Source: Pseudobacter sp. | GTDB taxonomy: Bacteria; Bacteroidota; Bacteroidia; Chitinophagales; Chitinophagaceae | NCBI GenBank assembly: GCA_017849455.1 | Contig: JAFIGX010000024.1 | Location: 248,001 to 312,000, forward strand | Length of the DNA: 64,000 bases | Direction of reading: 5' to 3' | Shown: one piece after another, positions 44,921 through 53,442 of the stretch | Position numbering within the stretch: position 1 is the stretch's first letter | Layout: each line of letters starts with the position of its first letter | Made by a program: the position numbers and the translations under genes | The notes under the pieces: model-generated | The model's input: the letters and a program-made list of their open reading frames with translations, nothing else | Database searches by the model: none | What the model was told of the DNA's origin: nothing

Positions 44921-45919
44921 ATGTCTGCGGAAAAAATCATAGCTGAGTGGAAAAAGAAGCGGTTCAAACCGGTTTACTGGCTGGAAGGAGAGGAGGACTA
45001 TTTTATCGACACGGTAGTACAATATGCAGAACATTCCATCCTGACCGAAGCGGAAGCAGGGTTCAACCTGGTGGTCTTTTACGGAAAGGATGCCAACTGG
45101 GCCGACGTGATCAATGCCTGCCGGCGCTATCCCATGTTGTCCGATAGGCAGGTGGTCTTATTGAAAGAAGCACAGCAGATGCGCGATATCGATAAGCTGG
45201 AACCCTATATCGAAAACCCATTGACTTCGACAGTATTCGTGGTATCGTACAAGGAAAAAAAAGTGGACGGCCGCAGCAGACTGGCCAAGCTGCTGAAAGA
45301 AAAAGGGGAGATGCTGACCACGAAGAAAATGTACGATAGCCAATTGCCGGAGTGGACTAACGACCTCGTACAATCCAAAGGGTATACCATTGCACAGAAA
45401 GCCTTGCTGTTACTGGTAGACCATATCGGCAATGACCTCAGCCGGATCAATAACGAGATCGACAAGATGCTCGTGAACCTGGGTGAACGCAAGAATATCA
45501 CGGAAGATGATATCGAGAAATATGTAGGCGTCAGCAAGGAGTACAATCCTTTCGAATTGCAGAGCGCCATGGCCTCTAAAGACCTGGCCAGGGCCATGCG
45601 CATCATACAGTACTTCGAAGCCAATCCGAAAGCAGCGCCTATTCAACTGGTGCTACCCACCCTGTACAATCTCTTCAGTAAGACCTATATGATCTTTGGC
45701 CAGCAGGGAAAAGATGAGAAGACCATTGCTGTCAACATAGGTGTAAACCCTTATTTCGTGAAGGATTATCTGCAAACGGCAAAGAATTATGGGTACAATG
45801 GCGTGGAGGCCGCCCTGTTATTATTGCACCAATATAATCTCAGGAGCGTGGGCGTAAATGACGCAGGTACATCGGATGGGTCACTGCTCAAGGAAATGGT
45901 GGTGAAAATGATGGGATAG
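44921..45919 (+). CDS. holA: DNA polymerase III subunit delta
   Basis: The 332-residue product starts at the ATG at 44921 (MSAEKIIAEWKKKRFKPVYWLEGEEDYFID); the upstream extension in this frame has no protein character. It shows the delta-subunit pattern: PVYWLEGEEDYFID, RRYPMLSDRQVVLLKEAQQM, TVFVVSYKEKKVDGRSRLAKLLK, and the C-terminal GNDLSRINNEIDKMLV, EYNPFELQSAMASKDLARAMRI, HQYNLRSVGVND. Delta is the wrench of the clamp loader that opens the beta clamp. It lies convergent with ribF, 5 bp between stop codons. Confidence 0.92.
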   Translation: MSAEKIIAEWKKKRFKPVYWLEGEEDYFIDTVVQYAEHSILTEAEAGFNLVVFYGKDANWADVINACRRYPMLSDRQVVLLKEAQQMRDIDKLEPYIENPLTSTVFVVSYKEKKVDGRSRLAKLLKEKGEMLTTKKMYDSQLPEWTNDLVQSKGYTIAQKALLLLVDHIGNDLSRINNEIDKMLVNLGERKNITEDDIEKYVGVSKEYNPFELQSAMASKDLARAMRIIQYFEANPKAAPIQLVLPTLYNLFSKTYMIFGQQGKDEKTIAVNIGVNPYFVKDYLQTAKNYGYNGVEAALLLLHQYNLRSVGVNDAGTSDGSLLKEMVVKMMG

Positions 45920-45924
45920 ATCTT

Positions 45925-46860
45925 TCAACCGAAAAATTGCAGTGAATTTTTTTTGTCGATCGCAAGCTGGTCTTTCAGCGCATCGAGACCGTTGAACTTT
46001 TGTTCGCCACGCAGGAATTTTTTCAGGTAAACGCGCACCGTCTTCCCATAAATTTCAGCATCGAAATCGAAGATATTCACTTCGATCATCCGCCGGCTGC
46101 CTCCGATGGTTGGGCGCAGACCTATATTCATCATACCGTGATGCATCGGGGTTTTACCGTCCCCGATCTCTGCCTGCACTGCGTACACTCCATTGCCGGG
46201 CACCAGTTTCTCTTCATTCTCCACTTGCAGGTTGGCTGTAGGATAGCCGATCGTTCTGCCGAGCTTATTGCCTTCCACCACTTTTCCTTCAAAAAAGAAA
46301 TCGTAACCAAGCAAGGTGTTGGCCAGTTGAATATCTCCCTGGAGGATGGCTTCGCGGATGCGGGTAGAACTGACGGTGCTTTCATTGATCAGATGCGCGG
46401 GGATCTCTTTCAGTTCAAATCCAAGTCTGGCACTATACTCTTCCAGTAATTTATAATCGCCTTTACGACCCTGTCCGAACCGGTGGTCATAGCCGATGAT
46501 CACCGTATGCGGATGGAACCGGCTGACCAGGAAATCCTCGATATAAGCTTCGGGAGAGAGTTTGGAAAATGCTTCGGTGAAAGGAACGATCACTATATTG
46601 TCGATGCCGTTCTTCGTGAGCAGTTCGATCTTTTCTTCGATCGTATTGATCAGTTGTACCGGCTGCTGTGCCCCGGCCACCACTTTGCGTGGGTGGGGAT
46701 GAAAGGTGATGATGAGGCTCTCTCCGTCAATGCGGTCAGCTTCCTTTTTCAATTGATCGAGGATCAACTGGTGACCTTTGTGCACGCCATCGAAAGTACC
46801 GATCGTAATAACTGCCTTTTCGAACCGGGGTATGCTTTCTATAGAGGTATAAACTTTCAT
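45925..46860 (-). CDS. ribF: Bifunctional riboflavin kinase/FAD synthetase
   Basis: The 311-residue product has an N-terminal FAD synthetase domain (GTFDGVHKGHQLILDQL nucleotidyl-transferase motif, FHPHPRKVV, IGYDHRFGQGRKGDY) and a C-terminal flavokinase domain (GRTIGYPTANLQ with the PTAN motif, GVYAVQAEIG, MNIGLRPTIGGSRRMIEVNIFDFD). It converts riboflavin to FMN and FAD. It is divergent from purM with 45 bp between start codons. Confidence 0.95.
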   Translation of the reverse strand: MKVYTSIESIPRFEKAVITIGTFDGVHKGHQLILDQLKKEADRIDGESLIITFHPHPRKVVAGAQQPVQLINTIEEKIELLTKNGIDNIVIVPFTEAFSKLSPEAYIEDFLVSRFHPHTVIIGYDHRFGQGRKGDYKLLEEYSARLGFELKEIPAHLINESTVSSTRIREAILQGDIQLANTLLGYDFFFEGKVVEGNKLGRTIGYPTANLQVENEEKLVPGNGVYAVQAEIGDGKTPMHHGMMNIGLRPTIGGSRRMIEVNIFDFDAEIYGKTVRVYLKKFLRGEQKFNGLDALKDQLAIDKKNSLQFFG

Positions 46861-46891
46861 ATTGCGCTGCGAAAATACGGAATCGTCTTCT

Positions 46892-46899
46892 TAGCTTTG
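46892..46899 (+). promoter_or_regulatory. Promoter -7 box (TAGCTTTG) for purM
   Basis: It is an exact TAnnTTTG match that ends only 6 bp before the ATG at 46906, predicting a leaderless or nearly leaderless mRNA. A TTG lies 27 bp upstream. Confidence 0.45.
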
Positions 46900-46905
46900 C
46901 GCCCT

Positions 46906-48075
46906 ATGAGCTTATATTCACAAAGGGGCGTTTCTGCTCAGAAGGAAGAAGTACACAAGGCTACGGAAAAACTCGACAAGGGACTGTACCCATTCGCATT
47001 CTGCAAGATCTATCCCGATCACCTCACCGGCGATAAGGATTGGGTAAACCTCATGCATGCCGATGGTGCTGGCACCAAGAGTATCCTGGCCTATCTCTAC
47101 TGGAAGGAAACAGGCGATCTTTCCGTGTGGAAAGGCATAGCCCGTGACGCAATCGTCATGAACCTCGACGACCTGCTTTGTGTAGGCATCCACGATAACC
47201 TGCTTTTCTCATCTACCATCGACCGGAACAAGCGGCTGGTCCCCGGTGAAGTGCTGGAAATGGTCATCAACGGCACCCAGGAATTTTTCGATGAGCTCAA
47301 ACAGTTCGGGGTCAATATTCATTACCTGGGTGGAGAAACAGCCGATGTGGGTGATGTGGTGCGCACCATTGCCGTGAACGGCACCATGGCCGCCCGCTGG
47401 CCGAAAAATAAACTGGTCACCAATGAGAGGATCAAAGCCGGTGATGTGATCGTTGGGTTCGCCAGTGCAGGACAAACAAAATACGAACAGGAATATAACA
47501 GCGGCATTGCCAGCAACGGCCTTACCAGCGCCCGTCATGATGTGCTGAGCAAATTCTATGCAGAGAACTTCAAAGAATCTTATGAAACTTCATTGAGCGA
47601 TGATGTGGTGTATATCGGTCCGCATCGTTTGCTCGACCATATAACGGTTGGCCATCAGCAAATGGAAATAGGAAAACTCCTGCTGAGCCCTACCCGTAGT
47701 TATGCGCCTCTTTTGAAAGTGCTGTTGCAGGAACAATTCGAAGCTGTACATGGCCTGGTGCATTGCAGTGGCGGCGGGCAAACCAAATGTATGAAATACC
47801 TGCCGGGCGATTTCCGGATCGTGAAAGACGATCTCTTCGAAGCGCCTGTTATTTTCAATATCATCCAGAAAGCATCCGGCAGCGATCTCCGCGAAATGTA
47901 CCAGGTCTTCAATATGGGCCATCGCCTGGAGGTATTCACGGAAGAGGGCGCTGCCGGCGCCATGATCGATGCTGCCAAAGTATTGGGCATCGAAGCTAAA
48001 ATAGTGGGCAGGGTAGAAGCGGGTAAAAAGAAAGAGCTTGTCTTGAAAGTGAACGGGCAGGAGATCGTTTATTGA
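46906..48075 (+). CDS. purM: Phosphoribosylformylglycinamidine cyclo-ligase (AIR synthase)
   Basis: The 389-residue product starts at the ATG at 46906 (MSLYSQRGVSAQKEEVHKA); the frame is open further upstream but that part runs across ribF on the other strand. It has PurM family motifs: GVSAQ near the N-terminus, HADGAGTKSILAYLYWKETGD, IARDAIVMNLDDLLCVGI, HYLGGETADVGDVV, VIVGFASAGQ, and CSGGGQTKCMKYLP. It makes 5-aminoimidazole ribonucleotide in purine synthesis. The long divergent form (389 against about 345 residues) is the Bacteroidota type. It overlaps the 3' end of the convergent M56 gene by 7 bp. Confidence 0.88.
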   Translation: MSLYSQRGVSAQKEEVHKATEKLDKGLYPFAFCKIYPDHLTGDKDWVNLMHADGAGTKSILAYLYWKETGDLSVWKGIARDAIVMNLDDLLCVGIHDNLLFSSTIDRNKRLVPGEVLEMVINGTQEFFDELKQFGVNIHYLGGETADVGDVVRTIAVNGTMAARWPKNKLVTNERIKAGDVIVGFASAGQTKYEQEYNSGIASNGLTSARHDVLSKFYAENFKESYETSLSDDVVYIGPHRLLDHITVGHQQMEIGKLLLSPTRSYAPLLKVLLQEQFEAVHGLVHCSGGGQTKCMKYLPGDFRIVKDDLFEAPVIFNIIQKASGSDLREMYQVFNMGHRLEVFTEEGAAGAMIDAAKVLGIEAKIVGRVEAGKKKELVLKVNGQEIVY

Positions 48076-49934
48076 TCACCTCCCTTTTCCCTGTGAAGTT
48101 TGAAGACGAAGGTCTTTGTCAGATAAGAACTCACCGGGCGGCCGTTCTGCAGGGCAGGCCGCCATTTGCCACTGCTCTGCCCGATCAGGTATTTCACTTC
48201 ATCCTGGACTTCTTTCGGGCCACTGATCACTTCTACATGATTCACCTTTCCCTGCTTGTCCACCACAAAGGTTACCGTTGCCGAACCCTTCAATTCCTTA
48301 CCGATCGCCTCTGCCGGAAAGCGGAGATGCTGACCGATGAATCGGTCCCATCCATCGTTGCCACCTATGAATGCCGCTTCGATCTCGGTTTTGGTGAATA
48401 TTGGTTCAGCTTCTTCGAGCCTGAAATTGATTTTCAAATAATAATTGGTAATGCCTGATGAGGCAGGGCCGGGTGTTTTCATCTTCCAGCCTGCGGTCCT
48501 TTTCACTTCATCGATGAGGATCAGTTTTTGCTCCACGTCCGGTATTTCTTTTGGAACGGTAGTAGATCGGCGGTATGCAACTATATTTATTTCATGGATA
48601 GACGCTCCGTTCGTATTGGGCTTGTCTTCGTACAACTGGAAATCCTTCAATTCATTGCTTTCATCGGCAGTAACGGAACAATAGATGCTGCCTTCGATCT
48701 TATTGTCTATCGCCAGCTGTGGATAGCGGAGTGTTCGGTTGAAATGTCTTATTACGGCTATTAACAGGGAATCTTCGAGTGGCCGGGTTACCGATTCATC
48801 CGGGGATAAAGGTATCGGTGATGGTATAATGGAATTGTGTAATCGCAATTCATTATCCGTATTACCGGCAGACTCACGGGATGGTTTGCCGGCTGTTTGG
48901 TAGCCATCCTTGTTAAGCAGGCTGGTCACTTTCCTGTTGTTGTTGGCCGGATTGGGAAGTCCGGTTTGAGAAGGGACCGGGGCAATGGATGCCCGACTGT
49001 CATTCGATGCCGCAGGTAATTTATTATTGGCTGAAGATGCGGCCTGTTGTGCTTTCAGTGTAACGGCACAGAAAATAATAGTGAGCAGTGGCAATACCAT
49101 CAGTCTGCTCCACCAGTTGTTCCTGAACTGATCGATGCGCATGATCATCATAAGGCGGCGTTTGATATGGGTTTGATAAAATGGGTTCACGAGAGATCGC
49201 TTGCTACCGATGGCCTGCTCTACCAGCAATTCTGCATAGGCATACCTGTCGCTGTCTGAAATGGCATACTGATCGGCCAGGAATTCGTGGATAGCTTTCA
49301 GTTCTTTTTTCACGAGGTGGAAAATGGGATTGAACCAAAAGGCAATGATGAGCAATTCGGTGAGCAGGAGGTCCAGTGAATGTTTTTGTTGTACATGGAA
49401 GATCTCATGCCGGAATATCTGCTGCCCGGGCCGGGTATTCAGCGGCACTTTTTCATTCCAGAAAATAGAGCGGAAGAAAGAAAAGGGTGTGCCGGGCGCC
49501 TGGGTGGAATAGAATTTAAGTCGGCCCATTCTTTCAAACGGATAGCTCCTGGCCAGTTTGCGGATAGACCATAGCGAAAGGGCAAGATGAATGGCGAAAA
49601 TGGCTGCGATGATATAATAGAACAGGTAGGTGATAAAGTCGGACGGCCAGCCTGTGCTGCCGGCGGCAGGTTTATCGGTATTACCTGCAATATCGGGGCC
49701 TTCACTAATGCTGATCATATCGATGGCCTTGTAGACGAGGGTTCTCTGGCCCGGCTCATCCCGTGTGAGGTGGACCCTCATCAGGGGAAGGCTAATGGAT
49801 AGTATCAGCACCGCGAGCAGGTAGAAACGGTTATAATGGTGGAACTGTTTATTGCGCAGGAAAAGCCAGTAATACCCGAACAGGATGCCCGAGCAGGCCA
49901 CCACTTTCAGCAGGTAGAGTAGGAAACCGGTCAT
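48069..49934 (-). CDS. BlaR1-type M56 metallopeptidase with TonB C-terminal domain
   Basis: The 621-residue product has an N-terminal membrane part with four predicted helices (LLYLLKVVACSGILFGYYWLF, FYLLAVLILSISLPLM, TYLFYYIIAAIFAIHLAL, one near residue 190-210) around the M56 peptidase site HEIFH (His176, Glu177, His180) and the later AIHEFLADQYA that supplies the third ligand. A TM helix (MVLPLLTIIFCAVTL) leads to a periplasmic part with a Ser/Pro/Asn-rich linker and two TonB_C-like regions: one around LRYPQLAIDNKIEGSIYCSVTADE and a clearer one at the end (GSATVTFVVDKQGKVNHVEVISGP). With the BlaI-type repressor upstream it should form a signal-transducing protease/repressor pair. The signal is unknown; no beta-lactamase gene is adjacent. 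Confidence 0.88.
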   Translation of the reverse strand: MTGFLLYLLKVVACSGILFGYYWLFLRNKQFHHYNRFYLLAVLILSISLPLMRVHLTRDEPGQRTLVYKAIDMISISEGPDIAGNTDKPAAGSTGWPSDFITYLFYYIIAAIFAIHLALSLWSIRKLARSYPFERMGRLKFYSTQAPGTPFSFFRSIFWNEKVPLNTRPGQQIFRHEIFHVQQKHSLDLLLTELLIIAFWFNPIFHLVKKELKAIHEFLADQYAISDSDRYAYAELLVEQAIGSKRSLVNPFYQTHIKRRLMMIMRIDQFRNNWWSRLMVLPLLTIIFCAVTLKAQQAASSANNKLPAASNDSRASIAPVPSQTGLPNPANNNRKVTSLLNKDGYQTAGKPSRESAGNTDNELRLHNSIIPSPIPLSPDESVTRPLEDSLLIAVIRHFNRTLRYPQLAIDNKIEGSIYCSVTADESNELKDFQLYEDKPNTNGASIHEINIVAYRRSTTVPKEIPDVEQKLILIDEVKRTAGWKMKTPGPASSGITNYYLKINFRLEEAEPIFTKTEIEAAFIGGNDGWDRFIGQHLRFPAEAIGKELKGSATVTFVVDKQGKVNHVEVISGPKEVQDEVKYLIGQSSGKWRPALQNGRPVSSYLTKTFVFKLHREKGGDQ

Positions 49935-50302
49935 GATGGGTTGTTTTTATTGTTTTTGATCTCCTGGAGCAGGGCTTCCAGTTCTTCGAGACTGAGGTTA
50001 TTATCGTTCACGAACTGGGAGACCAGTTTAGCGGGTGATCCTTCGAAATAGCCCTTCAGGACCTGCTGGATGGTCTTTTTCCCGTAATCGGCCTTACTGA
50101 CCAGGGGTTTGTACAGGTTATTGCGGCCCTGTACTTCATAGCCTACATAGCCTTTGTCGACCAGGATCTTGAGCAGGGTGGCTACTGTGTTGGAATGGGG
50201 TTTCGGTTCGGGCATGGCTTCTGTAAGGTCTTTTAAGAAGCCTTGTTCCAACTGCCAGAGCACCTGCATCACCTGTTCTTCTCCTTTTGTAAGTGCTTTC
50301 AT
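49931..50302 (-). CDS. BlaI/MecI/CopY family transcriptional repressor
   Basis: The 123-residue product has the winged-helix pattern of BlaI/MecI: LTKGEEQVMQVLWQLEQGFLKDLTEAMPEPKPHSNTVATLLKILVDKGYVGYEVQGRNNLYKPLVSKADYGKKTI in order, with the C-terminal dimerisation helices KLVSQFVNDNNLSLEELEALLQEI. It should bind the two palindromes just upstream of its own start (50320-50335 and 50353-50368) and repress the operon until cleaved on signal from the M56 protein. Its stop overlaps the start of that gene (ATGA), implying coupled translation. Confidence 0.93.
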   Translation of the reverse strand: MKALTKGEEQVMQVLWQLEQGFLKDLTEAMPEPKPHSNTVATLLKILVDKGYVGYEVQGRNNLYKPLVSKADYGKKTIQQVLKGYFEGSPAKLVSQFVNDNNLSLEELEALLQEIKNNKNNPS

Positions 50303-50319
50303 GGATGGGAGGGTTTTGT

Positions 50320-50335
50320 AACTAAATTTTTAGTT
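50320..50335. promoter_or_regulatory. BlaI-type operator 1
   Basis: AACTAA-ATTT-TTAGTT is a perfect 16-bp dyad 18 bp upstream of the blaI ATG. Dyads of this layout are bound by BlaI/MecI-type winged-helix dimers. Confidence 0.7.
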
Positions 50336-50352
50336 GTGTTAATCGAAATTAT

Positions 50353-50368
50353 AACTAATTTATTAGTT
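50353..50368. promoter_or_regulatory. BlaI-type operator 2
   Basis: AACTAA-TTTA-TTAGTT has the same half-sites as operator 1, with centres 33 bp apart (about three helical turns), so two dimers could bind on the same face. Confidence 0.7.
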
Positions 50369-50580
50369 GAATGCTATTTTCACAAAATTTTAAGACTTCT
50401 TTAATGTTTAAGTTTGGGCGGGCGGCATGAATGGTCTAAAGCGGAATAGCCAGTAGGGACGCTGCCTCTACCCGGAATGCCTGTTTTCGGGCAAGGCTTT
50501 GCGTTGGTAGTCAGCCCCGGAAAAACCTTTTACAGGGCGGTTTTTATCCACAGGGGCTATGACATTTCAAGTATGCGTGT

Positions 50581-50588
50581 TATTTTTG
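50581..50588 (+). promoter_or_regulatory. Promoter -7 box (TATTTTTG) for rpoD
   Basis: Exact TAnnTTTG match 132 bp upstream of the rpoD start. No clear -33 element was found at 17-20 bp. Confidence 0.35.
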
Positions 50589-50720
50589 CAGACGGTACTG
50601 GACGGGATAGGCTATCTTAACAGCCTGTTAGCAGTTGATTGCAACTCCCCCTAAACATTCACAGTCTAATTAATGTTGATACTGTACCCAGTTACGGATC
50701 AGTAATATTTATATTAAGAT

Positions 50721-51578
50721 ATGAGACAGCTCAAAATTGCTACACAGATAACCAATCGCGATTCGCAGGCAGTAGAGAAATATCTTCAGGAGATCTCCAA
50801 GATCCCTATGATCACTCCGGAAGAAGAAACCGTACTCGCTCAGCGCATCAAAATGGGTGATCAAAAAGCACTCGACAAATTGGTGCAGGCCAACTTGCGT
50901 TTTGTGGTATCTGTTGCTAAGCAGTACCAGCACCAGGGTCTTTCTCTTAGCGACCTGATCAACGAGGGCAACCTCGGTTTGATAAAAGCAGCCCAGCGTT
51001 TCGATGAAACCAAGGGTTTTAAGTTCATTTCATACGCCGTATGGTGGATCCGCCAGTCGATCTTACAGGCGTTGGCAGAGCAGGGCAGATTGGTCCGCCT
51101 GCCTCAAAACAAAATTGGCACTTACAACAAAGCTAACAAAGCCTATATGGCTTTTGAACAGGAACATGAGCGTGAGCCAAGTACCGAAGAATTAGCCGAA
51201 CTGCTCGAAATGAGCGAAACCGAGATCAACAATATTTTCCAGAGCAATACCCGTCATACTTCCCTCGATGCACCTGTTCATGAAGCAGAGGATGTAGCCA
51301 TGGGCGATCTCCTAGAAGGTGGAGACGATACCGATGACGACGTGATGAAAGATTCCCTGCGTAACGAGATCCGCCGGGTACTGAAATCACTCAGCCCAAG
51401 GGAAGCAGAGATCGTGAACGCTTATTTTGGCCTCGATGGCGAAAACGGTGTTACTATCGAACAGATCGGGCAGAAATATGACCTTACCAAAGAACGTATC
51501 CGCCAGATCAAGGAAAGAGCTATCAAGAGACTGCAAAAAGCGCGTTACAGCAACGCACTCAAAGCATATTTAGGTTAG
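50721..51578 (+). CDS. rpoD: RNA polymerase primary sigma factor
   Basis: The 285-residue product is the short Bacteroidota form of RpoD, lacking region 1.1 and the non-conserved region. It has region 1.2 (SRDSQAVEKYLQEISKIP), region 2 (DEGNLGLIKAAQRFDETKGFKFISYAVWWIRQSILQAL in order), region 3 and region 4 (LSPREAEIVNAYFGL, LTKERIRQIKERAIKRLQKAR). It recognises the unusual -33 TTTG / -7 TAnnTTTG promoters of the phylum, several candidates of which occur in this window. It is a single gene with its own terminator. Confidence 0.97.
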   Translation: MRQLKIATQITNRDSQAVEKYLQEISKIPMITPEEETVLAQRIKMGDQKALDKLVQANLRFVVSVAKQYQHQGLSLSDLINEGNLGLIKAAQRFDETKGFKFISYAVWWIRQSILQALAEQGRLVRLPQNKIGTYNKANKAYMAFEQEHEREPSTEELAELLEMSETEINNIFQSNTRHTSLDAPVHEAEDVAMGDLLEGGDDTDDDVMKDSLRNEIRRVLKSLSPREAEIVNAYFGLDGENGVTIEQIGQKYDLTKERIRQIKERAIKRLQKARYSNALKAYLG

Positions 51579-51601
51579 TAAGAGTATTGTGAAATTGTAT
51601 G

Positions 51602-51629
51602 GCCCCGGGGATATTCCCGGGGCTTTTTT
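51602..51629 (+). terminator. Intrinsic terminator of rpoD
   Basis: GCCCCGGG (51602-51609) pairs with CCCGGGGC (51616-51623), then T7. Confidence 0.85.
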
Positions 51630-51707
51630 TAGCGGGGTGCTTGAACTGGGGAAATATAACGGAAAAATATAGTCGAATTTTATTATGGAGTCGAATTCTT
51701 ATCAGAA

Positions 51708-51915
51708 TTTACCACGAAGGCACGAAGGCGCAAAGGGAATGAGATGCTCTTTGTAATCGATTTATCTTCCAATTTATCATACTACTCTTTGTGCCTTGAC
51801 GAAGAAACCAATACTTCAATAATTTGAATTCTTCCTAAGGCACGAAGTTACCTTCGGTAATGTTGAGCAATTCTAAAACCTCCTATCCTTTGAGCCTTCG
51901 TGCCTTCGTGGTAAA
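51708..51915. repeat. Long inverted repeat E (29-bp arms, 150-nt spacer)
   Basis: Arms 51708-51736 and 51887-51915 match over 28 of 29 bp when one is inverted; the unit word is ACGAAGGC. Extra copies of the same word in the spacer (near 51789 and 51840) could form alternative stems. Confidence 0.85.
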
Positions 51916-51986
51916 TAATGAATCAAATGGCGAACCTTTTTCATTAATGGTAAAAAGCCTACATTTGAAAAGATAAAAGCAAAAAG

Positions 51987-52250
51987 ATGAAGCCTAAAGC
52001 TACCATATTGGAGGTGAGCAAAGCAACTTACCTGGATGGGTATAGACTGCTGATTGCTTTTAATGACGGCAAGGAAAACGTAGTTGACTTTGAAGATTTC
52101 CTTACCGGCAGCCGCAATACCTTTCTTTCCAAATATCAAAAGCCGCTCAATTTCAGGAGATTCAAGATCGAGCAGGGGAACCTGGTTTGGGGAAAGGATT
52201 GGGGCCTTGTATTCCCTATTCAACAACTATATCGGGGTAAGGTCAATTAA
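51987..52250 (+). CDS. DUF2442 domain protein
   Basis: The 87-residue product matches DUF2442: YRLLIAFNDGKENVVDFEDFL, PLNFRRFKIEQGNLVWGKDWGLVFPIQQLY. Family members often sit beside a DUF4160 gene in a putative toxin-antitoxin pair or upstream of other genes; no DUF4160 gene is seen here. It lies 53 bp before the DUF4249 lipoprotein gene. Function unknown. Confidence 0.75.
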   Translation: MKPKATILEVSKATYLDGYRLLIAFNDGKENVVDFEDFLTGSRNTFLSKYQKPLNFRRFKIEQGNLVWGKDWGLVFPIQQLYRGKVN

Positions 52251-52303
52251 AACCGATCGATCCAATCCGGTACTCTGCTATCAATCCCATAAGCGGCTTC
52301 TGT

Positions 52304-53194
52304 ATGGCTAAGGCAATCCCTGCAATATTTATTATTCTCCTGATCGTTTGTTATTCCTGCGAAAAGAATATCTCATTCAAACCCAATAATGCCGAGCCGG
52401 CCCTGGTGGTGGAAGCCTATATCGAGAATGGAAGACCGCCTGAGGTCCGACTTTCCTCCAGCCTCAATTTCTTCAGCACACTCACCCCGGCGCTCCTGGA
52501 AGCCTCTTTCATACACAATGCCAGCATCACTATTTCCAACGGTGTCAAGACCCACAAACTACGGGAATATGAAAGGCGTAACCCTTATGGATATTCGCTA
52601 TACGTGTATTCGATCGATTCCTCCAATCTGACTACGGCTTTCAGAGGGGAACCTGGCAAGTCTTACTCGATCACCATCCGTTACGGAGGAAAAGAATATA
52701 CGGCCCATACCACCATCCCCCTGCTAACAAAAAAGATAGATTCATTATCCTGGAAGAAAATGCCGGGGGCTGCCGATACCAACAGGGTGATCATCATGGC
52801 CACGATCACCGATCCGCCCGGCTACGGTAATTATATCCGCTATTATATTCAATTGTACAGTTTTCCTTTTTACCCGGCACTCAACTCTGTGTTCGACGAC
52901 CAGATCACGGATGGCAAAACGTATACAGTACAACTGGAAGGCGGCGTGAACAGGGCCAATGAGACCGGTAAAGATGTGGTAAACCTTTTTTTGCGCGGCG
53001 ATAGCGTTACAGTGAAATTCTGCAATATCGATAAGGCCACCTACGATTTCTGGCGTACCATGGAATACAACTATAACAGTATCGGCAATCCCTTTTCATC
53101 TCCCACCAAAGTATTGGGCAATATCAGTAATGGCGCGCTCGGTTATTTCGGCGGTTATGCCGCCCAGTATAAGTCCATGAAGATCCCCAGGTGA
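52304..53194 (+). CDS. DUF4249 family lipoprotein
   Basis: The 296-residue product has a lipoprotein signal (IILLIVCYSC, Cys19) and the DUF4249 pattern: ALVVEAYIENGRPPEVRLSSSLNF, NASITISNGVKTH, FRGEPGKSYSITIRYGGKEYTAHTTIP, and TVQLEGGVNRANE...DSVTVKFCNIDKATYDFWRTMEYNY. Such lipoproteins normally sit beside a TonB-dependent receptor gene; none is adjacent here, which is unusual. The C-terminus (ALGYFGGYAAQYKSMKIPR) is the family's typical end. It is followed at once by inverted repeat F. Confidence 0.85.
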   Translation: MAKAIPAIFIILLIVCYSCEKNISFKPNNAEPALVVEAYIENGRPPEVRLSSSLNFFSTLTPALLEASFIHNASITISNGVKTHKLREYERRNPYGYSLYVYSIDSSNLTTAFRGEPGKSYSITIRYGGKEYTAHTTIPLLTKKIDSLSWKKMPGAADTNRVIIMATITDPPGYGNYIRYYIQLYSFPFYPALNSVFDDQITDGKTYTVQLEGGVNRANETGKDVVNLFLRGDSVTVKFCNIDKATYDFWRTMEYNYNSIGNPFSSPTKVLGNISNGALGYFGGYAAQYKSMKIPR

Positions 53195-53337
53195 GAGTGG
53201 GCGGTTGATAGTTGGCAGTTGGCAATTTACAGTTGGCAGTTAGGTAGCACACAGCATTATTTTTGGATTCACTCCCGGCGGGTCTCTCAACTGCCAATTG
53301 CCAACTGTAAATTGCCAACTGCAAACTGCCCACTACC
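53195..53337. repeat. Long inverted repeat F (24-bp perfect core arms)
   Basis: Core arms 53215-53238 and 53299-53322 are perfect inverted copies of a GCAGTTGGCAATTTACAG-type sequence; the flanks extend the pairing imperfectly to 53337. It begins directly at the DUF4249 stop. The same words make up repeat G. Confidence 0.85.
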
Positions 53338-53415
53338 CACGTCCACTATTCTCCTACTTATGCACAGTAAATTAAGGTGTTAGTCCTCTTGACGCTTTCT
53401 TAACGCTTTTGCCTT

Positions 53416-53423
53416 TATTTTTG
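53416..53423 (+). promoter_or_regulatory. Promoter -7 box (TATTTTTG) for trxB
   Basis: Exact TAnnTTTG match ending 19 bp before the ATG at 53443; a TTG lies at 53389-53391, slightly farther than usual for a -33 element. Confidence 0.4.
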
Positions 53424-53442
53424 CCAAATTTTCTTCTTCATT

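Larger units (their letters stand above)
50303..50720. other. 418-bp divergent region between blaI and rpoD
   Basis: It holds the two BlaI operator palindromes next to blaI and the rpoD promoter candidate at 50581-50588, leaving a leader of about 130 nt. No ORF of interest was seen. Confidence 0.5.
51579..51986. other. 408-bp intergenic region with terminator and long inverted repeat E
   Basis: Besides the rpoD terminator and the inverted repeat (51708-51915) I see nothing coding. Confidence 0.5.

Noticed and set aside
46483..46905. Long N-terminal extension of purM
   Set aside because: The extension runs antisense through ribF; the ATG at 46906 with a promoter box just before it gives the normal PurM N-terminus.
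51987..52250. Toxin-antitoxin pair
   Set aside because: DUF2442 genes are sometimes linked to DUF4160 toxin-like genes, but no such partner is found on either side.
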